From the NCBI RefSeq assembly GCF_009617585.1, contig NZ_WIXI01000040.1:62001-126000 (forward strand): a stretch of DNA of 64,000 nt. The letters are read 5' to 3'. The notes beneath the pieces are model-generated. The model had not been told where the DNA came from and did not search any database. It saw nothing but the letters and a program-made list of their open reading frames with translations. Position numbers and translations under genes: made by a program. Below, piece after piece: positions 56,270 through 64,000 of the stretch; the stretch's first letter is position 1; each line of letters starts with the position of its first letter. Origin of the DNA: Endobacterium cereale. Lineage in GTDB: Bacteria > Pseudomonadota > Alphaproteobacteria > Rhizobiales > Rhizobiaceae.

Positions 56270-57916
56270 TCAGGCTGCGCGCCCGGCAGCCCTGCCGGAA
56301 AAGATGCAGCCGCCAAGAAACGTGCCTTCCAGCGCTCGATAGCCATGATAACCGCCGCCGCCGAAGCCGGCGGCCTCGCCGCAGGCATAGAGCCCGATCA
56401 ACGGCTTGCCATCCCTGCCGAACACCTGCCCGTCGAGATCTGTTTCCAGTCCGCCCAATGTCTTCCGTGTCAGGATGTGCAGGCGCACGGCAATCAGCGG
56501 CCCAGCCTTTGGATCGAGGATTTTGTGCGGTTTTGCCGTGCGCATTAATTTATCGCCGATATAGGCACGCGCCTGCCGCATGGCGACGATCTGCAGGTCC
56601 TTGGCGAATTTGTTCTGCAATTCACGGTCACGCGCCTCGATCTGGGTTCGCAGGTGATCGAACGAGATCGGGCATTCGCCGATCCGGTTCATGCCCTCTA
56701 CCAGCGTTTCCAGCGTATCGGCCACAACAAAGTCCTCGCCATGCTGTTTGAACACTTCCAGAGGCGGCGTTGCCGACCGGCCCAGCCGGCTTTTCAGCAG
56801 CAGCGGAATGTCCTTGCCTGTCAGGTCCGGGTTCTGTTCCGACCCGGACAGCGCAAATTCCTTCTTGATGATCTGTTGTGTGGTGACGAACCAGGAATGG
56901 GAATAACCGCGCTTGCACAGTTCCTTCAGTGTTCCGAGTGAATCAAAACCGGGAAGGGCGGGCAGCGGAAGCCGGTTGCCGGCGGCGTCGAACCACAGGG
57001 AGGAAGGGCCGGGCAGAATGCGGATGCCATGGTTTGGCCAGATCGGATCCCAATTCTTCACGCCCTCGGTGTAATGCCACATGCGATCGGCATTGATGAT
57101 GTTTGCGCCGGCCACAGCCGCATGTTCGAGCATCAACCCATCGACATGTTGCGGCACACCGCAAATCATCGTTTTTGGCGGTTCACCCAGCCGGTCCCTT
57201 GGCCAACTCTGGCGCACAAGCGCCTCGTTGCCGCCAATGCCGCCGCTGGCGACGATCACCGAAGCGGCGGCAATTTCAAAGCTCTGCAATACCTCCCGGT
57301 TTGACGGCTTTCCGCGCTCGGCATCGCTGTGCGCCAGCACTTCGCCATTCACACCTATGACGGACCCGGCGGTTACCTGCAGGCTGGTCACGCGATGCCT
57401 ATGGCGGATATCGACTAGGCCATCGGCTTGCGCGGCCAGAACCCGTTCGACGAACGGTGCCAATGTACCGGGACCGGTGCCCCAAGTGATATGAAAGCGC
57501 GGAACCGAATTGCCGTGGTCGCCGGCCAATCCGCCGCCGCGTTCCGCCCAACCCACGACTGGGAACCAGCGCATGCCGAGCCCATGCAGCCACGGCCGCA
57601 TCTCGCCGGCCGCAAATTGCAGATAGGCTTCGGCCCAGCGTGTCGGCCAGAAATCTTCCGCGCGGTCGAAACCGGCTGACCCGAGCCAGTCCTGTCGCGC
57701 CAGATCAAGACTGTCGCGAATGCCGAGCCGTCTCTGTTCCGGCGTATCCACCATGAAAAGACCACCGAGCGACCAGAAGGCCTGTCCACCAAAACTGCTC
57801 TCCGGCTCCTGATCGAGAAGAATGACCTTGCGGCCACGCCGGACCAGCTCACATACCGCAACCAGTCCCGCAAGGCCGGCGCCGACAACCACCACGTCCG
57901 TCTGCACGTCAACCAA
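56270..57916 (-). CDS. FAD-binding dehydrogenase, flavocytochrome/ketosteroid-dehydrogenase-like
   Basis: The best ribosome site GGGAGGAG fits a TTG start at 57916 (GTG 57907 is next), giving 548 residues; TTG 57940 would lie before that site. The N-terminus has the FAD fold VVVVGAGLAGLVAVCELVRRG, then GGQAFWSLGG, VASGGIGGNEALVRQ and a C-terminal GLYACGEAAGFGGGGYHGYRALEGTFLGGC (in part) where the flavin closes. The family (KstD-like FAD-binding dehydrogenases) includes fumarate reductase relatives; the true substrate is unknown. It converges with xfp. Confidence 0.82.
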   Translation of the reverse strand: MVDVQTDVVVVGAGLAGLVAVCELVRRGRKVILLDQEPESSFGGQAFWSLGGLFMVDTPEQRRLGIRDSLDLARQDWLGSAGFDRAEDFWPTRWAEAYLQFAAGEMRPWLHGLGMRWFPVVGWAERGGGLAGDHGNSVPRFHITWGTGPGTLAPFVERVLAAQADGLVDIRHRHRVTSLQVTAGSVIGVNGEVLAHSDAERGKPSNREVLQSFEIAAASVIVASGGIGGNEALVRQSWPRDRLGEPPKTMICGVPQHVDGLMLEHAAVAGANIINADRMWHYTEGVKNWDPIWPNHGIRILPGPSSLWFDAAGNRLPLPALPGFDSLGTLKELCKRGYSHSWFVTTQQIIKKEFALSGSEQNPDLTGKDIPLLLKSRLGRSATPPLEVFKQHGEDFVVADTLETLVEGMNRIGECPISFDHLRTQIEARDRELQNKFAKDLQIVAMRQARAYIGDKLMRTAKPHKILDPKAGPLIAVRLHILTRKTLGGLETDLDGQVFGRDGKPLIGLYACGEAAGFGGGGYHGYRALEGTFLGGCIFSGRAAGRAA

Positions 57917-58141
57917 TTCGAGCTCCTCCCAGCAGATCAATCGGCAAAACCATTTATTGTCGCTCGCAGGGCGTTGCGCAACTCTGGGTTTTTGAGAGGT
58001 TTTGGCGAATGTCCGATTTGCAACGGGCTGCCGGGCGGGTTAGATCAGGCATTCGATCCGTGGCGCCTGAGTCCTGCTCAGGCCGCCAGCCGGTCCCTGT
58101 TGGAGCGGCACCGCCGTTGACGTTTCCGAAACGAGAGTTCC

Positions 58142-59959
58142 ATGCAACGCCCTTTTTCCGATCCCACGCAAGCGCTTGAAACCGTCTGGGGTTACAAGTC
58201 CTTTCGCGGGCAGCAGGAAGATGTCATCCGCACCGTGTTGCAGGGGCGTGACGCACTTGTGCTTTTCCCGACAGGCAAGGGAAAATCGCTCTGCTTCCAG
58301 ATCCCGGCGCTCTGCCTCGACGGCCTGACCATCGTCGTTTCGCCACTGGTGGCGTTGATGCATGATCAGGTGGAAGACCTGAAGGCGCTGGGTGTGGCCG
58401 CAGCCTGCCTCTCATCCGCCCAGAGCGACGAGCAGAATTCGGAAGTGCGGCGGCGATTGCATGCAGGCGATCTGAAACTGCTTTATGTGACGCCGGAGCG
58501 CATCGTGCTGCCGTCCTTCCAGAACATGCTTGGCCGCACCAAAGTATCGCTGATCTGCGTGGACGAATGTCACTGCGTCAGCACCTGGGGCAATAATTTC
58601 CGCAAGGATTATCTGGCGCTCGGCACCTTGAAGACGCTTTTCCCGGGCGTACCGCGCATTGCCCTGACGGCGACCGCCGATCCGCATACTCGGGAGGATA
58701 TCATCCGGCTGCTTGACCTTGGTGATGCCGAGGTCTTCGTGGACAGTTTCGACCGCCCCAACATCTACTATGAAATTGTCGAGCGCTCGAACGGCCGCCA
58801 GCAACTGCTGGAGTTTCTCGGCAAGTTTGAGGGCGAAAGCGGCATCGTCTACTGCCTCTCCCGCAACAAGGTGGAAGAGACTTGCAACTGGCTGAACGAG
58901 CAGGGTTTTCGGGCACGCTACTACCATGCCCGTATGGAGCCGGGGCTGAAGGCAGAGGTGCAGGAGGCGTTTCGCATGGAGGAGGGGCTCTGCCTTGTCG
59001 CCACTGTCGCCTTCGGCATGGGCATCAACAAGCCGAATGTTCGCTATGTCGCGCATCTCGACCTGCCGTCTTCGGTTGAAGGTTATTATCAGGAGACCGG
59101 TCGAGCCGGCCGCGACGGTCTGCCATCCTCAACTTTCATGACCTACAGCATGCAGGACATCGTCCAGCGTCACCGGATGATCGAGGAAAATGTCGAATCC
59201 TCCGACGAAACCAAAAGAATAGAGCGCGGCAAGCTGAATGCATTGCTGGCGATTTGCGAAACCGTCGGCTGCCGTCGCACGGCCATTCTTTCGCATTTCG
59301 GTGAACGTTACGCCCAACCCTGCGGCAATTGCGATACGTGCCGGAACCCTGTGGAACAGTGGGACGGTACGGATGCGGCGATCAAGGCTCTGGCCGCCGT
59401 CTACCGGACGGGCGAGCGATTTGGGACCGGACACCTGATCGATGTTCTGGTCGGCAAGGTGACCGAGAAGACCGAGAAATTCGGGCACACGGAGTTTCCG
59501 GTTTTCGGGGTAGGGCGTGAACATTCCGTGCAGACATGGCAGTCGGTGTTCCGGCAATTGCTGGCCTTTGACCATATCGGCATCGACCACGGCAATTTCG
59601 GTGCGGTGATCCTGCGCGAAAGCGCTGCGGATGTTTTCAAAAAGCGTTGCCAAGTTGTTTTTCGCAAAGACAAGACGCGTGCCGACAGGCGTTCCTCAAA
59701 AGCTTCGAATACTGCGGCCAACAGCCGTGCGGGCCTTTCTGACGCGGATGCGGTGCTGTTCGAACGTCTTCGCAAGTTGCGGCTGGAGATTTCCAAGGAT
59801 GCCGGAATTGCGCCTTACATGGTGTTTCCGGACACCACGCTGGTCGCCTTCGTACGTGAACGTCCGTCAAACGAACGAGAGATGCTGAATATTGCCGGTG
59901 TCGGCGAGACAAAATTCAAACGTTACGGCGATCATTTTCTCGAAGCGATCGCGGACTAG
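58142..59959 (+). CDS. recQ: RecQ-type ATP-dependent DNA helicase
   Basis: A 605-residue superfamily 2 helicase. Motif 0/I FRGQQEDVI and PTGKGKS (43-49), motif II DECH in VDECHCVSTWG, motif VI QETGRAGRDGLPS, then the zinc-binding cysteines in CGNCDTC, an RQC region and an HRDC domain with VFPDTTLVAFVRERP at the C-terminus. The second glycine of the usual PTGGGKS is lysine. It unwinds branched DNA during recombination repair. Divergent from the flavoprotein and converging with the GntR gene. Confidence 0.9.
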   Translation: MQRPFSDPTQALETVWGYKSFRGQQEDVIRTVLQGRDALVLFPTGKGKSLCFQIPALCLDGLTIVVSPLVALMHDQVEDLKALGVAAACLSSAQSDEQNSEVRRRLHAGDLKLLYVTPERIVLPSFQNMLGRTKVSLICVDECHCVSTWGNNFRKDYLALGTLKTLFPGVPRIALTATADPHTREDIIRLLDLGDAEVFVDSFDRPNIYYEIVERSNGRQQLLEFLGKFEGESGIVYCLSRNKVEETCNWLNEQGFRARYYHARMEPGLKAEVQEAFRMEEGLCLVATVAFGMGINKPNVRYVAHLDLPSSVEGYYQETGRAGRDGLPSSTFMTYSMQDIVQRHRMIEENVESSDETKRIERGKLNALLAICETVGCRRTAILSHFGERYAQPCGNCDTCRNPVEQWDGTDAAIKALAAVYRTGERFGTGHLIDVLVGKVTEKTEKFGHTEFPVFGVGREHSVQTWQSVFRQLLAFDHIGIDHGNFGAVILRESAADVFKKRCQVVFRKDKTRADRRSSKASNTAANSRAGLSDADAVLFERLRKLRLEISKDAGIAPYMVFPDTTLVAFVRERPSNEREMLNIAGVGETKFKRYGDHFLEAIAD

Positions 59960-59999
59960 GCAGGCTGTTTGCGGCAGAAACATGCCTGTGATGCCGCCG

Positions 60000-60719
60000 T
60001 CACATATCCTCTCCGAGTAGCCGTATGACGCTTTGTTTCATATGGAAGTTCATGGCTTCACGGGCCGCAGCCGGATTGCCCTCCCTTATCGCTGCAATGA
60101 TGCGGTCATGCTCGCCTACCACACGCGGCACGACCATGTCCTGAGGCAGGTCCTGCAGCTTTCGGGTGAATTCCACCGTCAGCTTGATCTGGTTGTGCAT
60201 GGTGCCGAGCGCGAAGGTAAAGTAGGGATTCTGCGCTGCCTCGGCCACAGCCATGTGGAAGGCAAAATCGGCTTCGAACACGTGGTCGCCGGGCAGAAGC
60301 TCATCCATTTTTCTTTGTGCCAGCTCAATTTTTGAAATGCTGTTTGCGTCGCGAATACGGGCGGCATCTTCGGCGGCGGCGCATTCAACGATTTGCCGAA
60401 AGCGCATACATCTTTTCATGTCGAAAACGGTGTTGATCGCCAGGCTTTGTACGCCCGAGCCGAACTGCATGGCATCCGTGTGAGGTTGAACGAAATTTGC
60501 CGAGCCCCGCTTGGAAATTATGCGGCCCGCATCTCGCAGAGCGATCAGCGCCGTTCGCAACACGGGTCGCGAGACGCCGAAATGACGCGCCAGTTCGGCC
60601 TCGGGAGGCAGGCGGCCACCATTGTGCCACTGCGGATGCGACAACATGGCCTCAAGCTGCTGAAGTGTATGCGACGACAGGTTCGTCATCGTAGTTGTCT
60701 GTCGAGTCGGCTCGTTCAT
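60000..60719 (-). CDS. FadR-family GntR regulator next to the glucarate remnant
   Basis: A 239-residue protein with a winged helix (LPPEAELARHFGVSRPVLRTALIALRDAGRI, in part LARHFGVSRPVLRTALIAL) and an FCD domain holding MRFRQIVECAAAEDA and FHMAVAEAAQNPYF. It is divergent from the gudD pseudogene with the palindrome GACAAATTTGTC between, so it probably once regulated glucarate uptake or breakdown. The frame is intact and may still control remote genes. Confidence 0.85.
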   Translation of the reverse strand: MNEPTRQTTTMTNLSSHTLQQLEAMLSHPQWHNGGRLPPEAELARHFGVSRPVLRTALIALRDAGRIISKRGSANFVQPHTDAMQFGSGVQSLAINTVFDMKRCMRFRQIVECAAAEDAARIRDANSISKIELAQRKMDELLPGDHVFEADFAFHMAVAEAAQNPYFTFALGTMHNQIKLTVEFTRKLQDLPQDMVVPRVVGEHDRIIAAIREGNPAAAREAMNFHMKQSVIRLLGEDM

Positions 60720-60786
60720 ATCAACACTCTACCCGGCGCCCATGTGGTTTCCAAGTCCGGTCGATATACTAATATTTACTTATATT

Positions 60787-60798
60787 GACAAATTTGTC
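60787..60798. promoter_or_regulatory. Perfect 12-bp palindrome between the GntR gene and gudD remnant
   Basis: GACAAATTTGTC reads the same on both strands and overlaps TTGACA, a -35-like box (60785-60790), for the gudD direction. It is a fitting operator for the FadR-type regulator starting at 60719. Confidence 0.55.
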
Positions 60799-60869
60799 CG
60801 CATGAGTGAGTGTTTTAAACGTCGCGTCAGACACACTTTCGAACTCCCGTTGAAAATGGCAGGCTGCAA

Positions 60870-61936
60870 ATGGATCATCACATCAATCCCGCTCCGGTCG
60901 ATCGTCACCTTGTCCGTCACACGCCGCGTATTGTGTCGGTTCGCGCGGTTCCCGTTGCCGGCGAGGATAGTATGCTCATGAATCTGAGCGGCGCCCATGG
61001 GCCGTTTTTCACCCGGAACCTGGCCATCATAGAAGACGATTCCGGCCATACCGGCATTGGTGAAGTGCCAGGTGGTGAAGCGATCCGGACAACTATCGAT
61101 GAACCGGTGCCGACGAATGGCTGCGGCTACGAGATGAGGAAGCGCTTACGCCGGATGCGATCGTACGTTTGGCAGAAGCAGCGCAGCAGCGTTACGGCTT
61201 CCGGGATTTCAAATTGAAAGGTGGTGTTCTTCCCGGGGAACAGGAAATCGAGGCCGTTACCGCGATCGCGAGACGGTTTCCTGAGGCGCGCGTTACCCTC
61301 GATCCGAATGGCGCATGGTCACTGGAGGAGGCGATCAGCCTGTGCAAAGGCCGGGGCGATGTGCTTGCTTACGCGGAAGATCCTTGCGGCGCGGAGCAGG
61401 GGTATTCCGGGCGCGAGATTTTGGCGGAGTTTCGCAAAGCGACAGGCCTGCCTACCGCAACCAATATGGTGGCGACCGATTGGCGGCAGCTGTCCCATGC
61501 GATCCAGTTGCAGTCGGTCGATATTCCGCTTGCGGACCCGCATTTTTGGACCATGCAGGGTTCTGTTCGTGTCGCTCAGCTCTGCAAAACATTCGGCATG
61601 ACCTGGGGATCGCATTCCAACAATCATTTTGACGTATCTTTGGCCATGTTCACACATGTGGGAGCTGCAGCACCGGGACGTGTAACCGCATTGGACACGC
61701 ATTGGATCTGGCAGGATGGTCAACGACTGACGCGCGATCCACTTGTGATCGAGGACGGTCATGTGGCGGTTCCGCAGCGGCCGGGTCTCGGTGTCGAGCT
61801 GGATATGGAGCGAGTGGAACAGGCACACCAACTTTATCTGAAGCATGGACTGGGCGCGCGTAATGATGCTGCGGCCATGCAGTATCTTGTCAAAGACTGG
61901 CATTTTGACAACAAAAGGCCTTGTCTTGTCCGCTGA
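60870..61936 (+). pseudogene. gudD: D-glucarate dehydratase with central deletion and frameshift
   Basis: The first part (from ATG 60870) reads [40 protein letters not shown] and [13 protein letters not shown], matching the GudD N-terminus. Near 61095-61115 the frame changes and continues as [20 protein letters not shown], then in order [59 protein letters not shown] and DNKRPCLVR to the stop. By comparison with the 446-residue E. coli enzyme about 95 codons in the middle are missing. The product cannot be a working dehydratase; its C-terminal two thirds is otherwise well kept, so the loss looks recent. Confidence 0.88.
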
Positions 61937-61957
61937 GGGAATTGCGCAGATTTTTGA

Positions 61958-62188
61958 TGCCGGCAAGAGCGTCGAGGCGGTGTTTCAGTCCCGGACGATC
62001 TTGCCGTGGTCGGTTTCGGAGATCCTGAATTTTCCGCCTACCTCTGTCCGGGGCTGACGACGGTTCGGATTGACCGGCGCGCCATCGGCCGCTTGGCGGC
62101 AGAAGCCATACTTGCGCGCATAGATGGCAGGGAGATCGCGACGATCGTGGATGTCGGGTTCCAACTGATAGAGCGGGAAAGCACTTGA
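61958..62188 (+). pseudogene. C-terminal remnant of a LacI-family regulator
   Basis: After the gudD stop the same frame resumes as RRGGVSVPDDLAVVGFGD, FSAYLCPGLTTVRID, RAIGRLAAEAILARIDGRE and VDVGFQLIEREST, the standard end of LacI-type regulators of sugar acid genes. No DNA-binding domain or N-terminal lobe precedes it; it directly abuts gudD, so a deletion must have removed the start. It fits a former glucarate regulator (GudR-like). Confidence 0.8.
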
Positions 62189-62318
62189 ACAGGTATCTGG
62201 CGGTGGCTCGCAATGTCATCCGCTGTGGTGCCACTACGTTACCTGTTTCGCGTTCTGATAGGTGGTCAATTTACGACGTGTCCAATAGTTTCGGGCCGTT
62301 CGAGTCAGATAAATAGGA

Positions 62319-62726
62319 ATGTCTTTGAAGCTTGCAGTTTCCCTCGTGGCCGCCGTTGTCGCCACCAGCGCCATCGCAGCAGCTCCTGCCCATGCCATCG
62401 ACAGCAACATCGCCCGGCAGTTGAATAAGCTCGATCCGCAGGAACGGCGTGAACAGCGATGCGATATCGAAGCCATGTCGCAGATTGCCAAAGCCGATGG
62501 AGGCTTCCAGCCGGATAAGGTTATTGCCTATAGTCGCGCCGATATCGTCGAGCAGGGCAACGACATTCGCGCGCCCGGCGCGGTCTTCCGCAGCGCCGGT
62601 GACTGGTACAAGCTCAAATTCAAATGCAGAACCGGTTCAGAAGGCCTCGACATCGTTTCGTTTGACTACAAGATCGGTGACAAGATCCCACGCAGTGAAT
62701 GGGATCGTCTGTACCTCTATGACTGA
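62319..62726 (+). CDS. DUF930 domain protein, exported
   Basis: A 135-residue protein with signal peptide (1-26, VSLVAAVVATSAIAAAPAHA). The mature part has LNKLDPQERREQRCDIEAM, then GAVFRSAGDWYKLKFKCRT and FDYKIGDKIPRSEWDRLYLYD, the layout of DUF930 proteins of rhizobia. Two cysteines (one in EQRCDIEAM, one in KFKCRT) could form a periplasmic disulfide. Function is unknown. It converges with the transporter gene, 8 bases apart. Confidence 0.82.
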   Translation: MSLKLAVSLVAAVVATSAIAAAPAHAIDSNIARQLNKLDPQERREQRCDIEAMSQIAKADGGFQPDKVIAYSRADIVEQGNDIRAPGAVFRSAGDWYKLKFKCRTGSEGLDIVSFDYKIGDKIPRSEWDRLYLYD

Positions 62727-62734
62727 TCGCGCGC

Positions 62735-63883
62735 TCAGTCGGGAAGGCGGGGAACGGTCTTGCGTTCCGGGAAAAGTTCGGAAATTATCGTTACCAGTAT
62801 AAGGGAGAGCGGCAAGGCAAGCATTGCTCCGACTGCTCCCCACATCCATGTCCAGAACAGGATGGCCACGAAGACAACGAAGGGATTGATTTCCCACTGG
62901 CGACCCATGACGGCGGGGAAAACCAGATTTTCCACCACGAGATGAATTGCAAAAAATACCGCTGCCGGCGCTAACGCTAGGACCAGCGAATCGTGGGTTA
63001 TGATGCCTGCCACGGCCACTGCAAACGTCATCAGTGTAATGCCGAGAAACGGCACGAAACTGGATACGAAGGCAAATACGCCCCAAAGCACGGGCGCCGC
63101 CAGTCCGCCGGCATAGGCAATCAACGTCATGGAAACACCGAGCCCGGCATAGATCATCGTTGCAGTGGCAAAATAATAACCCAGCACCTCTTCGATCGAA
63201 TTGATGACACGGATCGCAACGAGCCTCTGCCGACGACGAGGGAACGCCAGGATGATGGTTCGGCGCAGGCGCAGGCGGCCGAGCAGGAACAGCAGGAGGG
63301 CGGCGAAGAAGATCAATCCCTGAACAATGGCTGGTGTCAGGTTAGAGGTAACGATGCCCAGAATATTACCGCTATTATCGATCAGCGACTGCATCGACAT
63401 CGGGCCGGACTCGAAACTGGCAGGGCTGATCTTGAGCCAGTGCTGACTTTCCAGAAACGGCATCAGCCGGTCGACCGTTCGTTCGACGAAATTTGGTCCT
63501 TCATTGACCAGTGTTGCGATCGGCTCGGCAAGCGCATTTGCCAGCAGGAACAGCACCGCAGCAACCGACGAGGAGAGGATCAGTGCGATGCCGAAACGCG
63601 GCACGCCGGCCCGCCCTAGCCGTTCCGCGGCAAGGCCCAGGATCATGCCAACCACCACGGCAAGCGTCAACGGAATCAGGATGAGCGACATGTGATTGAC
63701 GATGGCAAAGCCGATGATCATAAATATCCCGATGATGGCCCAGGAGGTAGCCACGTCGAGTGCCTCACGCCCAAGGGGCGCAGTCGGATCCGTCCCATCT
63801 TCCGGCAGGTTGTCGGCGCGCAGGATTGCAGGTTCTGATTTCAGCTTTTTGTATTTGTTGTTGCGTATGTTGAGCGCGACCAT
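62735..63883 (-). CDS. AI-2E family transporter (PerM-like)
   Basis: A 382-residue membrane protein with about seven to eight hydrophobic segments. The family pattern is the central loop and paired spans: FVERTVDRLMPFLESQHWLK in the middle, SFVPFLGITLMTFAVAVAGI and the C-terminal VMGRQWEINPFVVFVAILFW with MLALPLSLILVTIISE. Such proteins export small molecules or antiport sodium; only some relate to AI-2. The substrate cannot be told from sequence. The start at 63883 follows a short basic segment. Confidence 0.85.
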   Translation of the reverse strand: MVALNIRNNKYKKLKSEPAILRADNLPEDGTDPTAPLGREALDVATSWAIIGIFMIIGFAIVNHMSLILIPLTLAVVVGMILGLAAERLGRAGVPRFGIALILSSSVAAVLFLLANALAEPIATLVNEGPNFVERTVDRLMPFLESQHWLKISPASFESGPMSMQSLIDNSGNILGIVTSNLTPAIVQGLIFFAALLLFLLGRLRLRRTIILAFPRRRQRLVAIRVINSIEEVLGYYFATATMIYAGLGVSMTLIAYAGGLAAPVLWGVFAFVSSFVPFLGITLMTFAVAVAGIITHDSLVLALAPAAVFFAIHLVVENLVFPAVMGRQWEINPFVVFVAILFWTWMWGAVGAMLALPLSLILVTIISELFPERKTVPRLPD

Positions 63884-63961
63884 GTTCCACCGTTTCCCTT
63901 GACGCCCGTCAACGCGGAAACGGCCCTCCGGTTCCTTGAATGTGAGGAACAGACAGGTAGT

Positions 63962-64000
63962 CTAGGCTGTCAATTTCAGGCCGATGCCCCACGGATCCTT
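63962..64000 (-). CDS. C-terminal end of a possible VOC/glyoxalase-family protein (partial)
   Basis: The last 12 codons of a minus-strand frame entering from the right edge read KDPWGIGLKLTA and stop. DPWG-x2-hydrophobic-L is a common end of vicinal-oxygen-chelate proteins. The evidence is too short for a firm call. Confidence 0.35.
   Translation of the reverse strand, partial: KDPWGIGLKLTA

Overview
The window reads as a chromosome or chromid segment of a plant-associated member of the Rhizobiales, most like Rhizobium/Agrobacterium. Grounds are the high-GC coding style, the phosphonate phnM-phnN tail, many sugar ABC transporters, FadR-type GntR regulators, an L-fucose oxidative pathway, pectin/galacturonate catabolism, a DUF930 protein and a rhizobial-style intergenic palindromic repeat. 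No rRNA, tRNA or CRISPR array was recognised.

Layout. 1-1147: end of a phosphonate operon (phnM, phnN). 1240-5324: ferric-iron type ABC importer (ATPase, binding protein, fused permease). 5329-16212: a FadR-type regulator divergent from a long operon with a sugar ABC importer and enzymes for oxidative L-fucose breakdown. 16268-16906: vapB and a damaged vapC. 16949-21736: altronate dehydratase, zinc alcohol dehydrogenase and tagaturonate reductase, divergent from a GntR regulator. 21770-25622: cobalamin riboswitch, short leader ORF, a B12/siderophore-type ABC importer and a pseudoazurin. 25673-39569: surface/secretion island on the minus strand, holding a 1042-residue octapeptide-repeat protein, an IS5-type remnant, a type I secretion pair and a 1940-residue Ig-repeat adhesin. 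40208-42931: 2H phosphoesterase, cupin and galactonate dehydratase. 43238-52921: uronate isomerase, GH105, GH28, a sugar ABC importer and an AraC regulator, together a pectin-oligomer uptake and degradation locus. 52954-59959: small conserved protein, phosphoketolase, flavoprotein, RecQ helicase. 60000-62188: GntR regulator beside a decayed glucarate locus (gudD pseudogene, LacI remnant). 62319-64000: DUF930 protein, AI-2E-type transporter and the tail of a possible VOC-family gene.

How it fits together. The two uronate blocks complement each other: the GH28/GH105/ABC block would import and cut oligogalacturonides, uxaC opens the pathway, and uxaB/uxaA about 23 kb away continue it to 2-keto-3-deoxygluconate. 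With L-fucose and galactonate functions, the segment looks built for plant cell-wall and root-exudate sugars. The most unusual part is the island at 25.6-39.6 kb, where a protein made almost wholly of 8-residue units lies downstream of a type I secretion pair and a giant adhesin with a 22-copy hexanucleotide tract. Several loci are decaying (gudD, lacI, vapC, transposase).
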